Of a stretch of DNA of 21,786 nucleotides, positions 1 through 9,136 are shown piece after piece. The notes beneath the pieces are model-generated. The model was given only the letters and a program-made list of their open reading frames with translations, made no database searches and was not told where the DNA came from. The stretch lies in IMG/VR virus record IMGVR_UViG_3300009146_000045, positions 1 through 21,786 of that record, one strand, 5' to 3'. Made by a program: the position numbers and the translations under genes. Position 1 is the first letter of the stretch, and every line of letters begins with the position of its first letter. This DNA comes from a virus.

Positions 1-3000
1 CGACATGAGTGCCCTTGGCAGCACCCACCGAATGCAAAAGCGGCTTGGCAATCGTGGGTACCAGTGCATTGGCCAGGAAACCTATCTCCTGGTTGGTCAT
101 CCCGAAGGTCTTCCAGTCAGGGTTGTCACTCCGCCTGTTGGCAGCCGCAGCTCTACTGGCAGGAGAGGCCTTGTTCTGCTTAAGCCACTTGCTGGTACCA
201 GTGCGCTTTCCCTGCTTGTCTTTTACAACCCAGAGGAAGTGACTTGTCAGCAGATCCAGGAATCCTACGGTTCCCCGTCCCGAGTCCTTAAGCTCACCAT
301 CTGCTCGACCTACATAATTTCTATACAGCCTCCTGGCTTCCTCAGGACTGAGGTCAGCCTTCTTGGCATCCCTGAAGAAGAGCACGAAAGGATCTTCCCT
401 GGAACCAGCAGCCTGAGCCCTGACTACGTTGTTGGCTCGCTTGATCAGCTCCTCATTCATTTCCCTGGCCAGGGACACAGCCAGGTTCTTGTACCCTACC
501 CCATAGTTACCCTTGGTCATCGGGTCCTTCATAAAGGACCTTAAAATATCAACCCAATTCTTCTTGCGCTCCTGCCTGTCATGAGGCGCTACAGACCCAC
601 CATCCTGCTCACTGACCTCGTCACCACCAGAAGTGAGCGGCTCATCCTCTGCCGTAATCACAGGACCGAGCTCACGCGCCACGTCCATGCCCATCCCGAA
701 CTGAGCCAGGAAATGCACCATACCAATAACGCGCTTCCGCTCATTCTCGGTAAGGGTGGGACTTCTTGACAGCCGCTCGAGGATATCACTCAGGGCTGTA
801 CCACCAACCTGGTAGGAATCCAGCTTGTCAACAAGATTACGATAGGTTGACAGACCCTCATGCTGCGCCAGCTCCAGTGCTTCCAGTCCCTCGATCATGA
901 ACCCGGACCTGACCATCTGGGCCACCTGGTCAGCCGTAAACTCTCCCTGGCTGTAGAGCATGATCGAGTTGGACACGCCGTTCACGAAGCCATCAGCCTC
1001 GAGGTAAAGCGCCGTCTCGAAGCTGCTGGGATCCTTGCTGCTCTTGTATTGAGCCCAACTCAAAAGCGCATGCAGCGCCAGCTCCGTGTTCTGGTCTTCC
1101 AGACCCTCCCTGAGAGCGTCCACGAAGCCTGTAACACCCTGAGCCCCACCAGGCAGCTCTCCCGTCTCCAGGAAGCCCTGCAGGCTCCCTGTGACGCCTT
1201 CCAGACGCTCCAGGATCCCCTCGACCTGCTCGATCACCGCGTCGTTCGTGCCGAGGTGGATCTTCACCCCGAGCGCCTGACCGATCGCCAGCTTGAAGAG
1301 CTGCATGTGCAGCCCCTTCGGATCACTCAGATCCAGCGTGCTCCAGGTCGGCAGTGACACTTCCCTGACCAGCTTGTCAGCCTGCTCGTTGCTGGGTCCC
1401 ACCATCTGCAGGCGACCAACCGAGTTGATCACGTAGTCCCTGTAATACTCTACCTTCTCCGGAGTTATCCCCAGCTTTGTCCCTGCTTGTTCTACAGTAT
1501 TGGAGATGATCTCCATCGTCGCCAGACCCCTGGCCACCTGGTCGAGCTTGCTCCTCTCGCTGAGAATGACGTTTTCGTTGGAAGCCTCTGCTACCTTGGG
1601 ATCACCAACATTGGCGATACCCTTGAAGCGAGCCAGACCCTGGACACCCAGAGCCCTGTAGAGATTCCGCATCGTCGTATTGAAGCGCGTCGGGACATTC
1701 CTGGCCCTGGTTATGACCTCCTGCTCCGTGGGAGTGAGAGGAACCTCTCCTCTCCTGCTCCTATGGGTTACAGGCTTGCTCGGGGCTTCCCCAATATAGA
1801 TACCATGGACGCCTGTCTCAGGATCCACCACGAAAGCATCTTCAATGGCATTGGGGTATCGACCCAACTGCTTGAACATTTCATCCAGACGCTTGGTACG
1901 ATCACTCCTGTTATCAGCCTCATTACCCAGAGGCGCTCTCTCGGGTCCTACCGAAAAATTATACAAGGGTGTCCTGGTCTCATTGCGTCCACTATTATAG
2001 TGGATGATATAAGTCTCAGGAGCATTCTTATCGATGGTCACTCCTGTCCGGCTATCCTCAGCTCCATCCTGCAATATGTATGTATGGCGCGTAAGGATGT
2101 CCTTGAGAGGACCATTGGGATCCTGGGTCAGATCCAGCAGGTCCTTGGCCAGCGATTCCGCTATGCCATCCACGTAGCCCTGAAGGGCTCCCGTCTTGGC
2201 GCTCAGTCCCCAGAACTTGTTGATCTCATTCCCGATCAACCCACTAATAGTGGACAGATCCAGTCCCTTGCTGAAAACCGACACCTGACTAGGAGTCACC
2301 TTGTCCTCGTCGATGCCCAGGGTAGCCCCCACCCTTTTGGCATCTATCTTGGCAGAGCTGTTCCGGTTGGCTCCAATCCACTGGACCATGGCCAGAACAG
2401 CAGGACCCAACAGCTCAGGCGCAAACGCCACAGAGGTCGTGCCGTCCTCGTTCTCGGTGACGTTGACCAGATTAAAAGTCTTGCCATTGGTCCATGCATT
2501 GATCGGCTTACCATCAGCATAATATTTGGAGAAGTTCCGACCCTTGGTCCAGTTGCTCTGCATCCTGTCCTGCAGGACCTTGTAAAGCCTTGTCGCAAGG
2601 GTGTCGCTGAACGCCTTCCAGTTATCGGCAACCTCCTGGTCAGGCATGGACCTGCTGGCAGCTCCCTTGCCCTTTTCCAACTTATTATAATCTTCGTAGC
2701 TGGTGAATATCTCACCCACCCAGGTCAGGAGCTTCTTGCCCCCTTCCGTGATCTGGGCATATCGGGTCTTCGCTTCCTTGGGATAGGTGAACGACTCATC
2801 CAGCTTGTTGCCCTCACCCTCGGTCTCCATCAGGTTAGGGTATCTGCCCTTTACCGATGGGGACGTAGGATCCGCTTCTACAACCTCTGCAACCTCAGAT
2901 TCTGTAACTGTTTTAGCTCCAGCTCGCTTGGCAAGTTCCGCCCGGATGCGGTGATACTCTTCACGATCCTCCCCCTGTAGCCCTTCGCTCTGGCCCTGCT

Positions 3001-6000
3001 GATAAAGCGCGTCAGCTCTTTTCTGGAGAGCCACTGTGTCGGCTTCGGCTACAGCCTTGTTCAGCTCAGCATCGTAAGCCTTCTGCCATTCAGCCTTTTG
3101 CTCAGCTGTGAAGACGGACGGGGGACCACCCTTGTACCTTCTGCGCGCATCTTCCCGACCAAGCTCAGTCGGGGACTTGGGGACATTGTCGTCCTTGGCC
3201 GCAGCCTCCGCAGCGTTCTCAGCACGCGCCTGCAGCACATCAGGATCGGTAGTTTCGGACGTCGACGTTTTAGTCGCAGGAGCAGTCGCCTTCAGGCGAT
3301 CAGCCAGCGCCTGCAACGTGCTCGCTGCATCGCGTGCAAGAGCTTCCTTGAGCTGAATCAGTGTGCCAGTACCAAGCCGCTGCGCGAAGGGCGACTGGCT
3401 GAACCAATCCAGGCTAAACTTACCACGCGCGAGCTGCGCCTGCGCCGCCTCGATGCTGATAAGTGCTTCTTCGTGATCAAGCGGCACATCATCAGGTTTT
3501 GTCGGATCAGCGTTGGTCGCTTCGTAAGCCGCACGCTGTACCGCAGAGTTAGTTTGAGTCCTGGAAGGAGTGGATGCAGGCGTAGGAGTTGGTGTCGGCG
3601 TAGGACTGGGCGCAGGCGTAGCCGTGGAACCAGTGGAACCAGGAGCTCTGCTCTTCCCGACAAACTTATTATACCTGGCCTGGATATCCTCGAAGGTACC
3701 AGACAGACCAGCAGGCAGCTCATCCACCTGCAGGTTGCCCTGCTTCAGTATGGCCTTCAGCTTGGGATGCGCATCAGCCAGCTTGTTATAGGTGGCTGCC
3801 ATGGCAGCAGCTTCCCTGGCCTCCGCCTGCATCAGATTTACAGACTTTTCACTTTTCACATTGAGATGCCGCGTCCCAGTCAGCATCTGATCTCCAGTCT
3901 TTGCCAATGGGCTCCAAGCTTTATAGGGCTTCTTCTCCGAGGTATGGGCACCAGGATTAGCCTTGATATCATTATATGATTCTGTCCAGGCTCTAACCTT
4001 ATTATTCTGTCCCTGGGTAAACCGCTGTAGCCTGCCCATCAATGCAGCAGCTTCCTTGAGCCTCCCTTGGCTCATCAGCTGATGCACTCCTGTTATATAA
4101 TTATGAAGACTCTTGTACCGACTGTTCTTCTCATCCTTGTTGCCGAAGATTTCCGCATCGACTTGCTGGGGATCCAGATCAGTCTTACCCACCACCTTCT
4201 GGTCAAAATCTGTCATCCCCTGCTTGACCGCACCCATGGTGACAGCGCTCTGCAGAGCTGCTTTTTCGGGCTTGCTCAACTGACCCGGCTGTCCAGGCTT
4301 CCTGGTTCGGGCCTGCTCCAGAATGGCTCCAGCTTCCTCGGAACTTACCGAAGCCGGATCAACCAGTGCCCTGGCGATAACCTGGGAATCACTGGTTCCA
4401 CCCTCCTGGGCTTCCCTCTGGGCTTTAAGATGATCCCGTACACTCTGGTTCAGGTCCAGCATCTCCCTGGAACCAACAGCCATCCTGAAGCCCTTGCGAA
4501 CTTCACTTATACCCTGACTGAAATTATTCCTGATTTCCTCCAAAGCTTCAGGCGTAGCATCCTCACCCACCTGGCTCCTGATATATTGGTCCAACAGCTG
4601 CTTATCACCAAAATGCCGATGCAAGGTATCAGCATTATCCATCTGACCATACATTTCCCGAAAAGCTGTAGCCAGCTCCTCAAGGGTTCCTGCATCATCT
4701 TCTGTACCCAGCTTATCCTTGAGAGCCTGGACCTTATTATAGGCCTCTTCAAACCTGTCCGGGTCAAACTCCTGACTGGCTCTCTCCAACCGAGCCAACT
4801 GATCAGTACCAGCATCACCCTCGTCGTCCTGGTCGAGCGCCTGTTCCTGCTGGCTCTGCTCCCGCTGGAACTGTGTCTCCACTGCCTCAAGCAACTGGTC
4901 CGGATCCATACCCGTGGCCGCCAGCTCATCGGCGATCTCTTCCCGACGTGCCATATCCCTGGCAGCACGCTCGGGTCCAGCCATCTGCTGACCAAGATCA
5001 GCCACCGAAGCGACGCCCATGGTCGCCAGCCCACCCCGGATGCCTGCAAGGCCTCCAGCGACCGTGCCGTTCTCTGCCTCGAGCTCTTCCCTAGTACGAG
5101 CACCCCGGCCTGCGAGTCTCTTCACAGCGCCCACAGCAGCCTTCACAGGCTCCTTGATGAGCGCCTGGGGGGCAGACATCACCCCGGCTGCACCAAAGCC
5201 TCCCAGCGCGCCTGAAACGGCTTCCTCGCCCACTCCCTCGGCCAGTCTCTGCTCGGGGTCGTACTCCTGGAGGATGGCGTTGGAGATCAAAGCTCCCGAG
5301 GTGCCCTGCGCCGTCTCCTCGACCGCTTCCTTGAGCGGATCCACCACGAGACCTCTGCCAATGGCCCTGCCAAGAGCACCTCTGCCGGTACCTCTCGCAG
5401 CTACCCGCTCAGCCACCGTGGCCAACGGATTGACCTGGAAACGGCTGACACCAGCACCCAGGATCGCTGCTGTCGGCCCAACGATCGCTGCAGCCGTTAG
5501 CCCTGCTTCCCGTGCCAGAATTTCCTTGGCTCGGTCAGGAGGTATGTCCTGCTCGAGCAGCTCCCGGTACTCGGGAGAATTCTTGAGCAGATCGTTGTGC
5601 TCCATGTCCATGATTTCACCATAGGTCTGGGAGAAGGCTCCTCCGCCTTCACCCAGGCCAATGGCAGCAGTTCCAACGATTCCCCTGGCCCACTTCCCGG
5701 CTTCCCTGACACCTCCTGCCTTGAGCGCCTTGACCAGCAATGGCCCACCAAACTTCATGCCGCCTCTGGCCAGGCCACCGATACCACCAAAGGAACCAAA
5801 GGCATTGGCCACGAACTCAGGTATCTCACTAGGGTACCTGGCAAAGTCCTTGACGGTAGACAGGGTATCTCTGCCCACCTCACGCAGACCTATGGTAAAA
5901 CCATCTACGCCCTTGGCCCTGTAGGCTTCAGCCGTGTTGACGTTGTCGATGGCCTGGAGATCATCGATCTCGGTCTGCGCCCGCTTATGCGCCCGCCAGG

Positions 6001-6541
6001 CATCAGACTTCAGGTTATCGTCGATACCCTTGGACAGGATATTGTTGATCGCATGGACCTTGGGCGTGACATTCGTACCCAGAGCCTTGTCCCACAGGCT
6101 GGTGCTAACCCCGGTCACGCCACCCGCTATGCCCAGCAATCCCTGGAGAGCACCCCCACCCAGATCATCAAGCTGATCGTTGAAGAAGCCTATCCGCTCA
6201 TGGGCCCTGTCGACCTTGTAGCTTCTGTCACCCGTGGTCTGACCCCGAGCCAGCTGGGTCCCTACCTCGGGACCATACTTGAGGATCAGCTCGTTCGGGC
6301 TCAGATCCCGCATGTCCTGAAACACAGGATCATCGATCGTATTACCTGCTCCCGAGTCCCTGGCAGCAGTCGCAGACCTGCCCAGCCTGACAAGCTGCTC
6401 ATAGTCCAGCCTGGCTGGGTCTACCGTAGCCTGTGGAGCTATAGGCGTGACCGGAGGGGCAAGCCTGTCCCGCACCGTATCCAGAACAGACTGGACAAGC
6501 TCAGCTGCTGACGCTCCAGAGGAACCAGAAGGAGGAGGCAA
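1..6541 (-). CDS. Giant virion-associated single-subunit RNA polymerase (N4 gp50-like), partial, runs off left edge
   Basis: One minus-strand frame stays open from 6541 to the left edge (2180 codons) with no stop in the window, so the C-terminus is missing. Seen: NSVGR (R1710) at the place of the TxxGR motif, DGFVNGVSN (motif A, D1850), and R-SFM-K-DPMTKGN-YG (motif B, R2001, K2005, Y2013), which fits the T7-type R-x3-K-x6/7-Y-G rule. Motif C with the second catalytic Asp must lie beyond the edge. A Pro/Thr-rich linker (about residues 966-1000) separates an N-terminal region with Gly/Ala-rich stretches (about 125-360) from the rest. Known: N4 packages such a polymerase in the virion and injects it to transcribe early genes from hairpin promoters. 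It is the last visible late gene, 15 bases after the muralytic-protein gene. There is no ATG near the 5' end. I chose TTG at 6541 because AAAGGA lies 8 bases upstream; the first in-frame ATG would be about residue 77. Family assignment is strong; the exact start is uncertain. Confidence 0.9.
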   Translation of the reverse strand, partial: MPPPSGSSGASAAELVQSVLDTVRDRLAPPVTPIAPQATVDPARLDYEQLVRLGRSATAARDSGAGNTIDDPVFQDMRDLSPNELILKYGPEVGTQLARGQTTGDRSYKVDRAHERIGFFNDQLDDLGGGALQGLLGIAGGVTGVSTSLWDKALGTNVTPKVHAINNILSKGIDDNLKSDAWRAHKRAQTEIDDLQAIDNVNTAEAYRAKGVDGFTIGLREVGRDTLSTVKDFARYPSEIPEFVANAFGSFGGIGGLARGGMKFGGPLLVKALKAGGVREAGKWARGIVGTAAIGLGEGGGAFSQTYGEIMDMEHNDLLKNSPEYRELLEQDIPPDRAKEILAREAGLTAAAIVGPTAAILGAGVSRFQVNPLATVAERVAARGTGRGALGRAIGRGLVVDPLKEAVEETAQGTSGALISNAILQEYDPEQRLAEGVGEEAVSGALGGFGAAGVMSAPQALIKEPVKAAVGAVKRLAGRGARTREELEAENGTVAGGLAGIRGGLATMGVASVADLGQQMAGPERAARDMARREEIADELAATGMDPDQLLEAVETQFQREQSQQEQALDQDDEGDAGTDQLARLERASQEFDPDRFEEAYNKVQALKDKLGTEDDAGTLEELATAFREMYGQMDNADTLHRHFGDKQLLDQYIRSQVGEDATPEALEEIRNNFSQGISEVRKGFRMAVGSREMLDLNQSVRDHLKAQREAQEGGTSDSQVIARALVDPASVSSEEAGAILEQARTRKPGQPGQLSKPEKAALQSAVTMGAVKQGMTDFDQKVVGKTDLDPQQVDAEIFGNKDEKNSRYKSLHNYITGVHQLMSQGRLKEAAALMGRLQRFTQGQNNKVRAWTESYNDIKANPGAHTSEKKPYKAWSPLAKTGDQMLTGTRHLNVKSEKSVNLMQAEAREAAAMAATYNKLADAHPKLKAILKQGNLQVDELPAGLSGTFEDIQARYNKFVGKSRAPGSTGSTATPAPSPTPTPTPTPASTPSRTQTNSAVQRAAYEATNADPTKPDDVPLDHEEALISIEAAQAQLARGKFSLDWFSQSPFAQRLGTGTLIQLKEALARDAASTLQALADRLKATAPATKTSTSETTDPDVLQARAENAAEAAAKDDNVPKSPTELGREDARRRYKGGPPSVFTAEQKAEWQKAYDAELNKAVAEADTVALQKRADALYQQGQSEGLQGEDREEYHRIRAELAKRAGAKTVTESEVAEVVEADPTSPSVKGRYPNLMETEGEGNKLDESFTYPKEAKTRYAQITEGGKKLLTWVGEIFTSYEDYNKLEKGKGAASRSMPDQEVADNWKAFSDTLATRLYKVLQDRMQSNWTKGRNFSKYYADGKPINAWTNGKTFNLVNVTENEDGTTSVAFAPELLGPAVLAMVQWIGANRNSSAKIDAKRVGATLGIDEDKVTPSQVSVFSKGLDLSTISGLIGNEINKFWGLSAKTGALQGYVDGIAESLAKDLLDLTQDPNGPLKDILTRHTYILQDGAEDSRTGVTIDKNAPETYIIHYNSGRNETRTPLYNFSVGPERAPLGNEADNRSDRTKRLDEMFKQLGRYPNAIEDAFVVDPETGVHGIYIGEAPSKPVTHRSRRGEVPLTPTEQEVITRARNVPTRFNTTMRNLYRALGVQGLARFKGIANVGDPKVAEASNENVILSERSKLDQVARGLATMEIISNTVEQAGTKLGITPEKVEYYRDYVINSVGRLQMVGPSNEQADKLVREVSLPTWSTLDLSDPKGLHMQLFKLAIGQALGVKIHLGTNDAVIEQVEGILERLEGVTGSLQGFLETGELPGGAQGVTGFVDALREGLEDQNTELALHALLSWAQYKSSKDPSSFETALYLEADGFVNGVSNSIMLYSQGEFTADQVAQMVRSGFMIEGLEALELAQHEGLSTYRNLVDKLDSYQVGGTALSDILERLSRSPTLTENERKRVIGMVHFLAQFGMGMDVARELGPVITAEDEPLTSGGDEVSEQDGGSVAPHDRQERKKNWVDILRSFMKDPMTKGNYGVGYKNLAVSLAREMNEELIKRANNVVRAQAAGSREDPFVLFFRDAKKADLSPEEARRLYRNYVGRADGELKDSGRGTVGFLDLLTSHFLWVVKDKQGKRTGTSKWLKQNKASPASRAAAANRRSDNPDWKTFGMTNQEIGFLANALVPTIAKPLLHSVGAAKGTHV
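500..1426 (-). other. Polymerase core motifs of the giant RNA polymerase (TxxGR-like, A, B)
   Basis: The TxxGR-like motif NSVGR is at 1412-1426, the motif A Asp codon at 992-994 (sequence DGFVNGVSN), and motif B from its Arg (539-541) to its Gly (500-502). Spacing is 140 residues from the TxxGR Arg to the motif A Asp, and 4 then 8 residues from the motif B Arg to its Lys and Tyr. I recall about 135, 4 and 8 for the N4 mini-polymerase. The frame of all three motifs agrees with the start at 6541. Confidence 0.85.
3545..3646 (-). other. Pro/Thr/Ser-rich interdomain linker in the giant RNA polymerase
   Basis: Residues about 966-1000 are almost only Pro, Thr, Ser, Ala and Gly, including an alternating Thr-Pro run. 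Such sequence is typically extended and disordered. It divides the N-terminal region of about 960 residues from the region leading to the polymerase core. N4 also has an N-terminal domain of about 1000 residues before its polymerase domain. Confidence 0.75.
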
Positions 6542-6549
6542 GAGACATA

Positions 6550-6555
6550 TCCTTT
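6550..6555 (-). promoter_or_regulatory. Ribosome binding site deciding the TTG start of the giant polymerase
   Basis: The minus strand reads AAAGGA here, 8 bases before TTG at 6541. An out-of-frame ATG at 6548 is only 1 base from this site and opens a 15-codon frame, so it is a poor start. The stop of the preceding gene is just upstream. Confidence 0.6.
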
Positions 6556-6556
6556 A

Positions 6557-9124
6557 TTATCTACGAAGCCGATCAATCTGAGCACGTATGGCATTTGCCT
6601 GCTGCTGATAATAGACTCTGTCTTTACCAGATAGCTGTCCGCTACTGAGTCGATTCTCAGCCGCTCTCAACTGACGATCAAGCTCATTCACTCTCACAGA
6701 ATTAGGTCCATGCTCTGCCTGAGCCCGCTTGCCAGCATCATTGGCACGGGTAAGTGCCCTGCTAACCGCACCTGGACCAGCAGTCTCACTCTTGATCCGC
6801 TGCAAGGTAGCCAGGTTACGGCTTATCCTGGCCTTCTTGCTTTCATACTCAGCTGTAGCTGCTTTCCACCCAGCCTCATTATTCAGATATTCTTTACGAT
6901 TGGGATATTCCTTGGCTATGCTATTAAATCTCCTGTTCAGGTTTTGGATATCCCTATTCAGCCTGTCTGGATCCTGCTTGTAGGCATTAAAGGCCTGAGC
7001 ATCAGCAGAGGGAACCGTACCAGCAGGTGCCCTGGCAGGAGCAGCTCTGGGCGCAGCCCTAGCCGCAGGAGGAGCAGCCGCTGGTTTAACGGGTGTAGCC
7101 GCCTTGGCCGTACCACCCCCCAGTCCCACGGTTTCCAGGATGGAAGCTATGATTCCTGGCTCAGGCTTTGCCGGTTGGAAGTCCCGACCCTGTCTCGCAC
7201 CTATCTGGCCCTGCTGGGTCTGGGACTGGTTGACCGCCCTGTCAGCCGCAGCAACCTGGTTCTCGAGAGCCTTTAGTGTTTCAGGAGGTAGACCACGCAC
7301 CCGACCCAATCTCAGCTGCTCCACAGCCTGAGCCCTGAGAGCTATATCTCTCTCCGTTACTGCTTTCGAGGTACCTAGTGCTGCCTCCTCACCGATAGCT
7401 CCCTGCTGCCCTCCGGCAGCAAAGAAGTCTATCATCTGACCCATCCTATTTTCATCAAAATAGGGCATACCGGTTATACCAGTACGCTGCGACTGCTTCA
7501 GTATATATCCTGCCTGCTCATCCGTAAGATCAGCGTTCCTGCCTCTGGCTCTGGCAGCTTCCGTGTACCTCTGCCTGACACCAGCCAGCTGATTTTCAAT
7601 AAAATTAACATCGCTGAAGTTAAGCCCCCAGTTCTTACCTCCCTCTATTTCAGTGGCAATTGCAGTAATGCCTCTTTCACTACCCACCACCTTGGGATCG
7701 ATAAAACCCTTGTAGAGATTTCCCAGCTCACCCGTGGCCTGCCGGGTTGCCACATCGGTGATGGTCTTTGCCGCTGCCTCGGCGGGCAGGTCACGCCTGG
7801 CAGGAGTGGTAGCAGTAGCATCAGCACCAGCATCCCCTGTCGATGCCGTAGCATAATCAGGAGAAACGTTGCTTTCCCGATCCAGAATAATCTTACGGGC
7901 CTGTTCCCAAGGCATCTTACCATTGTACATGGCATTGGCATCAGCCTGGGTAAGACCTGCCCATTCATTCCTCAGACCTGCAGCACTGCCTTCCTTGAGC
8001 CTGTTCTCATAGAGACGCTTGCCCATAGCCTCATGAACGTCTGCAGACCTGTAATCCTTGTTTACCCAATCATCGCCCCAGATTTGCTTGGCAACTCCTT
8101 CCATAGTCTTACCAACAATCTGGTAAGGACCCATGGCACTGGAAGCCACACCTGCAGCATTGATCTTTTTTGCAAACTGACGAGCCTGACCCAGATTCGT
8201 TACCTCTGCAGGCACTTCCGCAAAACCACCAGCTCTGGCCTCATAGTTCATAATGCCAAAGGGATCACCAGTACGGGTGCCTCCACCACCACCCCCACCA
8301 GTGGCTGCTCCACCACCTGCAACACCACCCCCAGTGCCACCTCCAGCACCACCAACGCCTCCACCTCCGCCAGCGCCACCACCACCTGCTCCTCCGGCTC
8401 CAGGAAACCCGGAATAATACTGCATAGTCATCATGGCAGTCTTGGGATCCATGCCTCCACGGATCAGCTCTCGCATGGCAGATTCCGAGCCGCCTTCCAG
8501 GTAGTCGACACCCGACTCCCACATCTTGGCAGCCGCAGCCCTGGCATCCGTGTCTCTTACAAGCTCCTCGGCCTTCAACCTGCGATTGAGCCGTGCGTCC
8601 TCAAACTCTCCCACCCCCGAGGCTGCATCCAGCGTACCCTTCAGAGCCGAAGCCAGGTCCCTGGGATTGAGCCTGCTCCTGATCTCGGGAGGCATGCTCG
8701 CAATCCGCGCGGTGGCCTCATCGAACTTGCCCTGGCCAGCCAGAAGATTGGCTTCACCCAGGGCCGGTCCAGCTTCCTGGAAAGCCCGGCTGTAGCCCTC
8801 GGTCCGGTTGATGTCCTCGCGCTGCAGCTGCTGGTCCGAGAAGTTGAAAGCCTCGAGCCTCGCCTTGGGCGTCAGGTACCGCGAGTCCAGTCCCAGGTTG
8901 GGATCAGCCGTCAAAGCCGCCTGCAGCTCATCGCCCTTCTGGAAGCGCATAGCGCTCTCGAGCAGGCGATTGGTCTCCAGCTCCTGCCGATCGTCGCGCA
9001 TGCCCTCCACGCCCGTCTGAGCGCCTTCCAGGGCCTTTCCAATCAGGTCGGCTGCCAGCTTGTTGCCGTAGAGAGCCTGGCTGAAGTCAGGCGCGTCGAC
9101 GTTCCTCCAGGTGATCTGGGCCAT
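6557..9124 (-). CDS. Virion protein with lysozyme/lytic-transglycosylase-like domain (N4 gp51 position)
   Basis: 855 aa. Residues 1-240 are mainly helical and charged. Residues 241-284 are an almost pure glycine/alanine spacer. Residues about 288-415 look like a phage muramidase fold: NYEA with candidate catalytic Glu295, then SSAMGPYQI (328-336), resembling the xxAxGxYQ signature of soluble transglycosylase and lambda-R-type enzymes. An Ala/Pro-rich stretch lies at about 685-725 and the C-terminus is charged and helical. The likely role is local cutting of peptidoglycan during DNA entry, as for other internal or tail-associated virion hydrolases. The start ATG has TAGGAGG 8 bases upstream, and that TAG is the stop of the previous gene. 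The position between the gp52-like gene and the polymerase matches N4 gp51. The enzymatic call rests on motifs only. Confidence 0.75.
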   Translation of the reverse strand: MAQITWRNVDAPDFSQALYGNKLAADLIGKALEGAQTGVEGMRDDRQELETNRLLESAMRFQKGDELQAALTADPNLGLDSRYLTPKARLEAFNFSDQQLQREDINRTEGYSRAFQEAGPALGEANLLAGQGKFDEATARIASMPPEIRSRLNPRDLASALKGTLDAASGVGEFEDARLNRRLKAEELVRDTDARAAAAKMWESGVDYLEGGSESAMRELIRGGMDPKTAMMTMQYYSGFPGAGGAGGGGAGGGGGVGGAGGGTGGGVAGGGAATGGGGGGGTRTGDPFGIMNYEARAGGFAEVPAEVTNLGQARQFAKKINAAGVASSAMGPYQIVGKTMEGVAKQIWGDDWVNKDYRSADVHEAMGKRLYENRLKEGSAAGLRNEWAGLTQADANAMYNGKMPWEQARKIILDRESNVSPDYATASTGDAGADATATTPARRDLPAEAAAKTITDVATRQATGELGNLYKGFIDPKVVGSERGITAIATEIEGGKNWGLNFSDVNFIENQLAGVRQRYTEAARARGRNADLTDEQAGYILKQSQRTGITGMPYFDENRMGQMIDFFAAGGQQGAIGEEAALGTSKAVTERDIALRAQAVEQLRLGRVRGLPPETLKALENQVAAADRAVNQSQTQQGQIGARQGRDFQPAKPEPGIIASILETVGLGGGTAKAATPVKPAAAPPAARAAPRAAPARAPAGTVPSADAQAFNAYKQDPDRLNRDIQNLNRRFNSIAKEYPNRKEYLNNEAGWKAATAEYESKKARISRNLATLQRIKSETAGPGAVSRALTRANDAGKRAQAEHGPNSVRVNELDRQLRAAENRLSSGQLSGKDRVYYQQQANAIRAQIDRLRR

Positions 9125-9136
9125 CTGTCGTGCCTC

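Noticed and set aside
1487-2980. 497-aa open frame on the plus strand, with other long plus frames at 5-544, 860-1357, 3098-3979, 4067-5215 and 5597-6511
   Set aside because: All lie antisense to the giant polymerase frame, have no recognisable domain and are rich in His, Leu, Arg and Gln in the manner of antisense shadows of GC-biased codons. The minus frame carries the polymerase motifs.
8273-8404. CCACCACC-type tandem repeat as a possible microsatellite or non-coding repeat
   Set aside because: It is explained by glycine codons in the spacer of the 855-aa protein; the codons vary and there is no exact repeat unit.
8265-8522. 85-aa minus frame very rich in Trp, Arg and Gly
   Set aside because: It is the out-of-frame reading of the glycine-rich spacer of the 855-aa protein.
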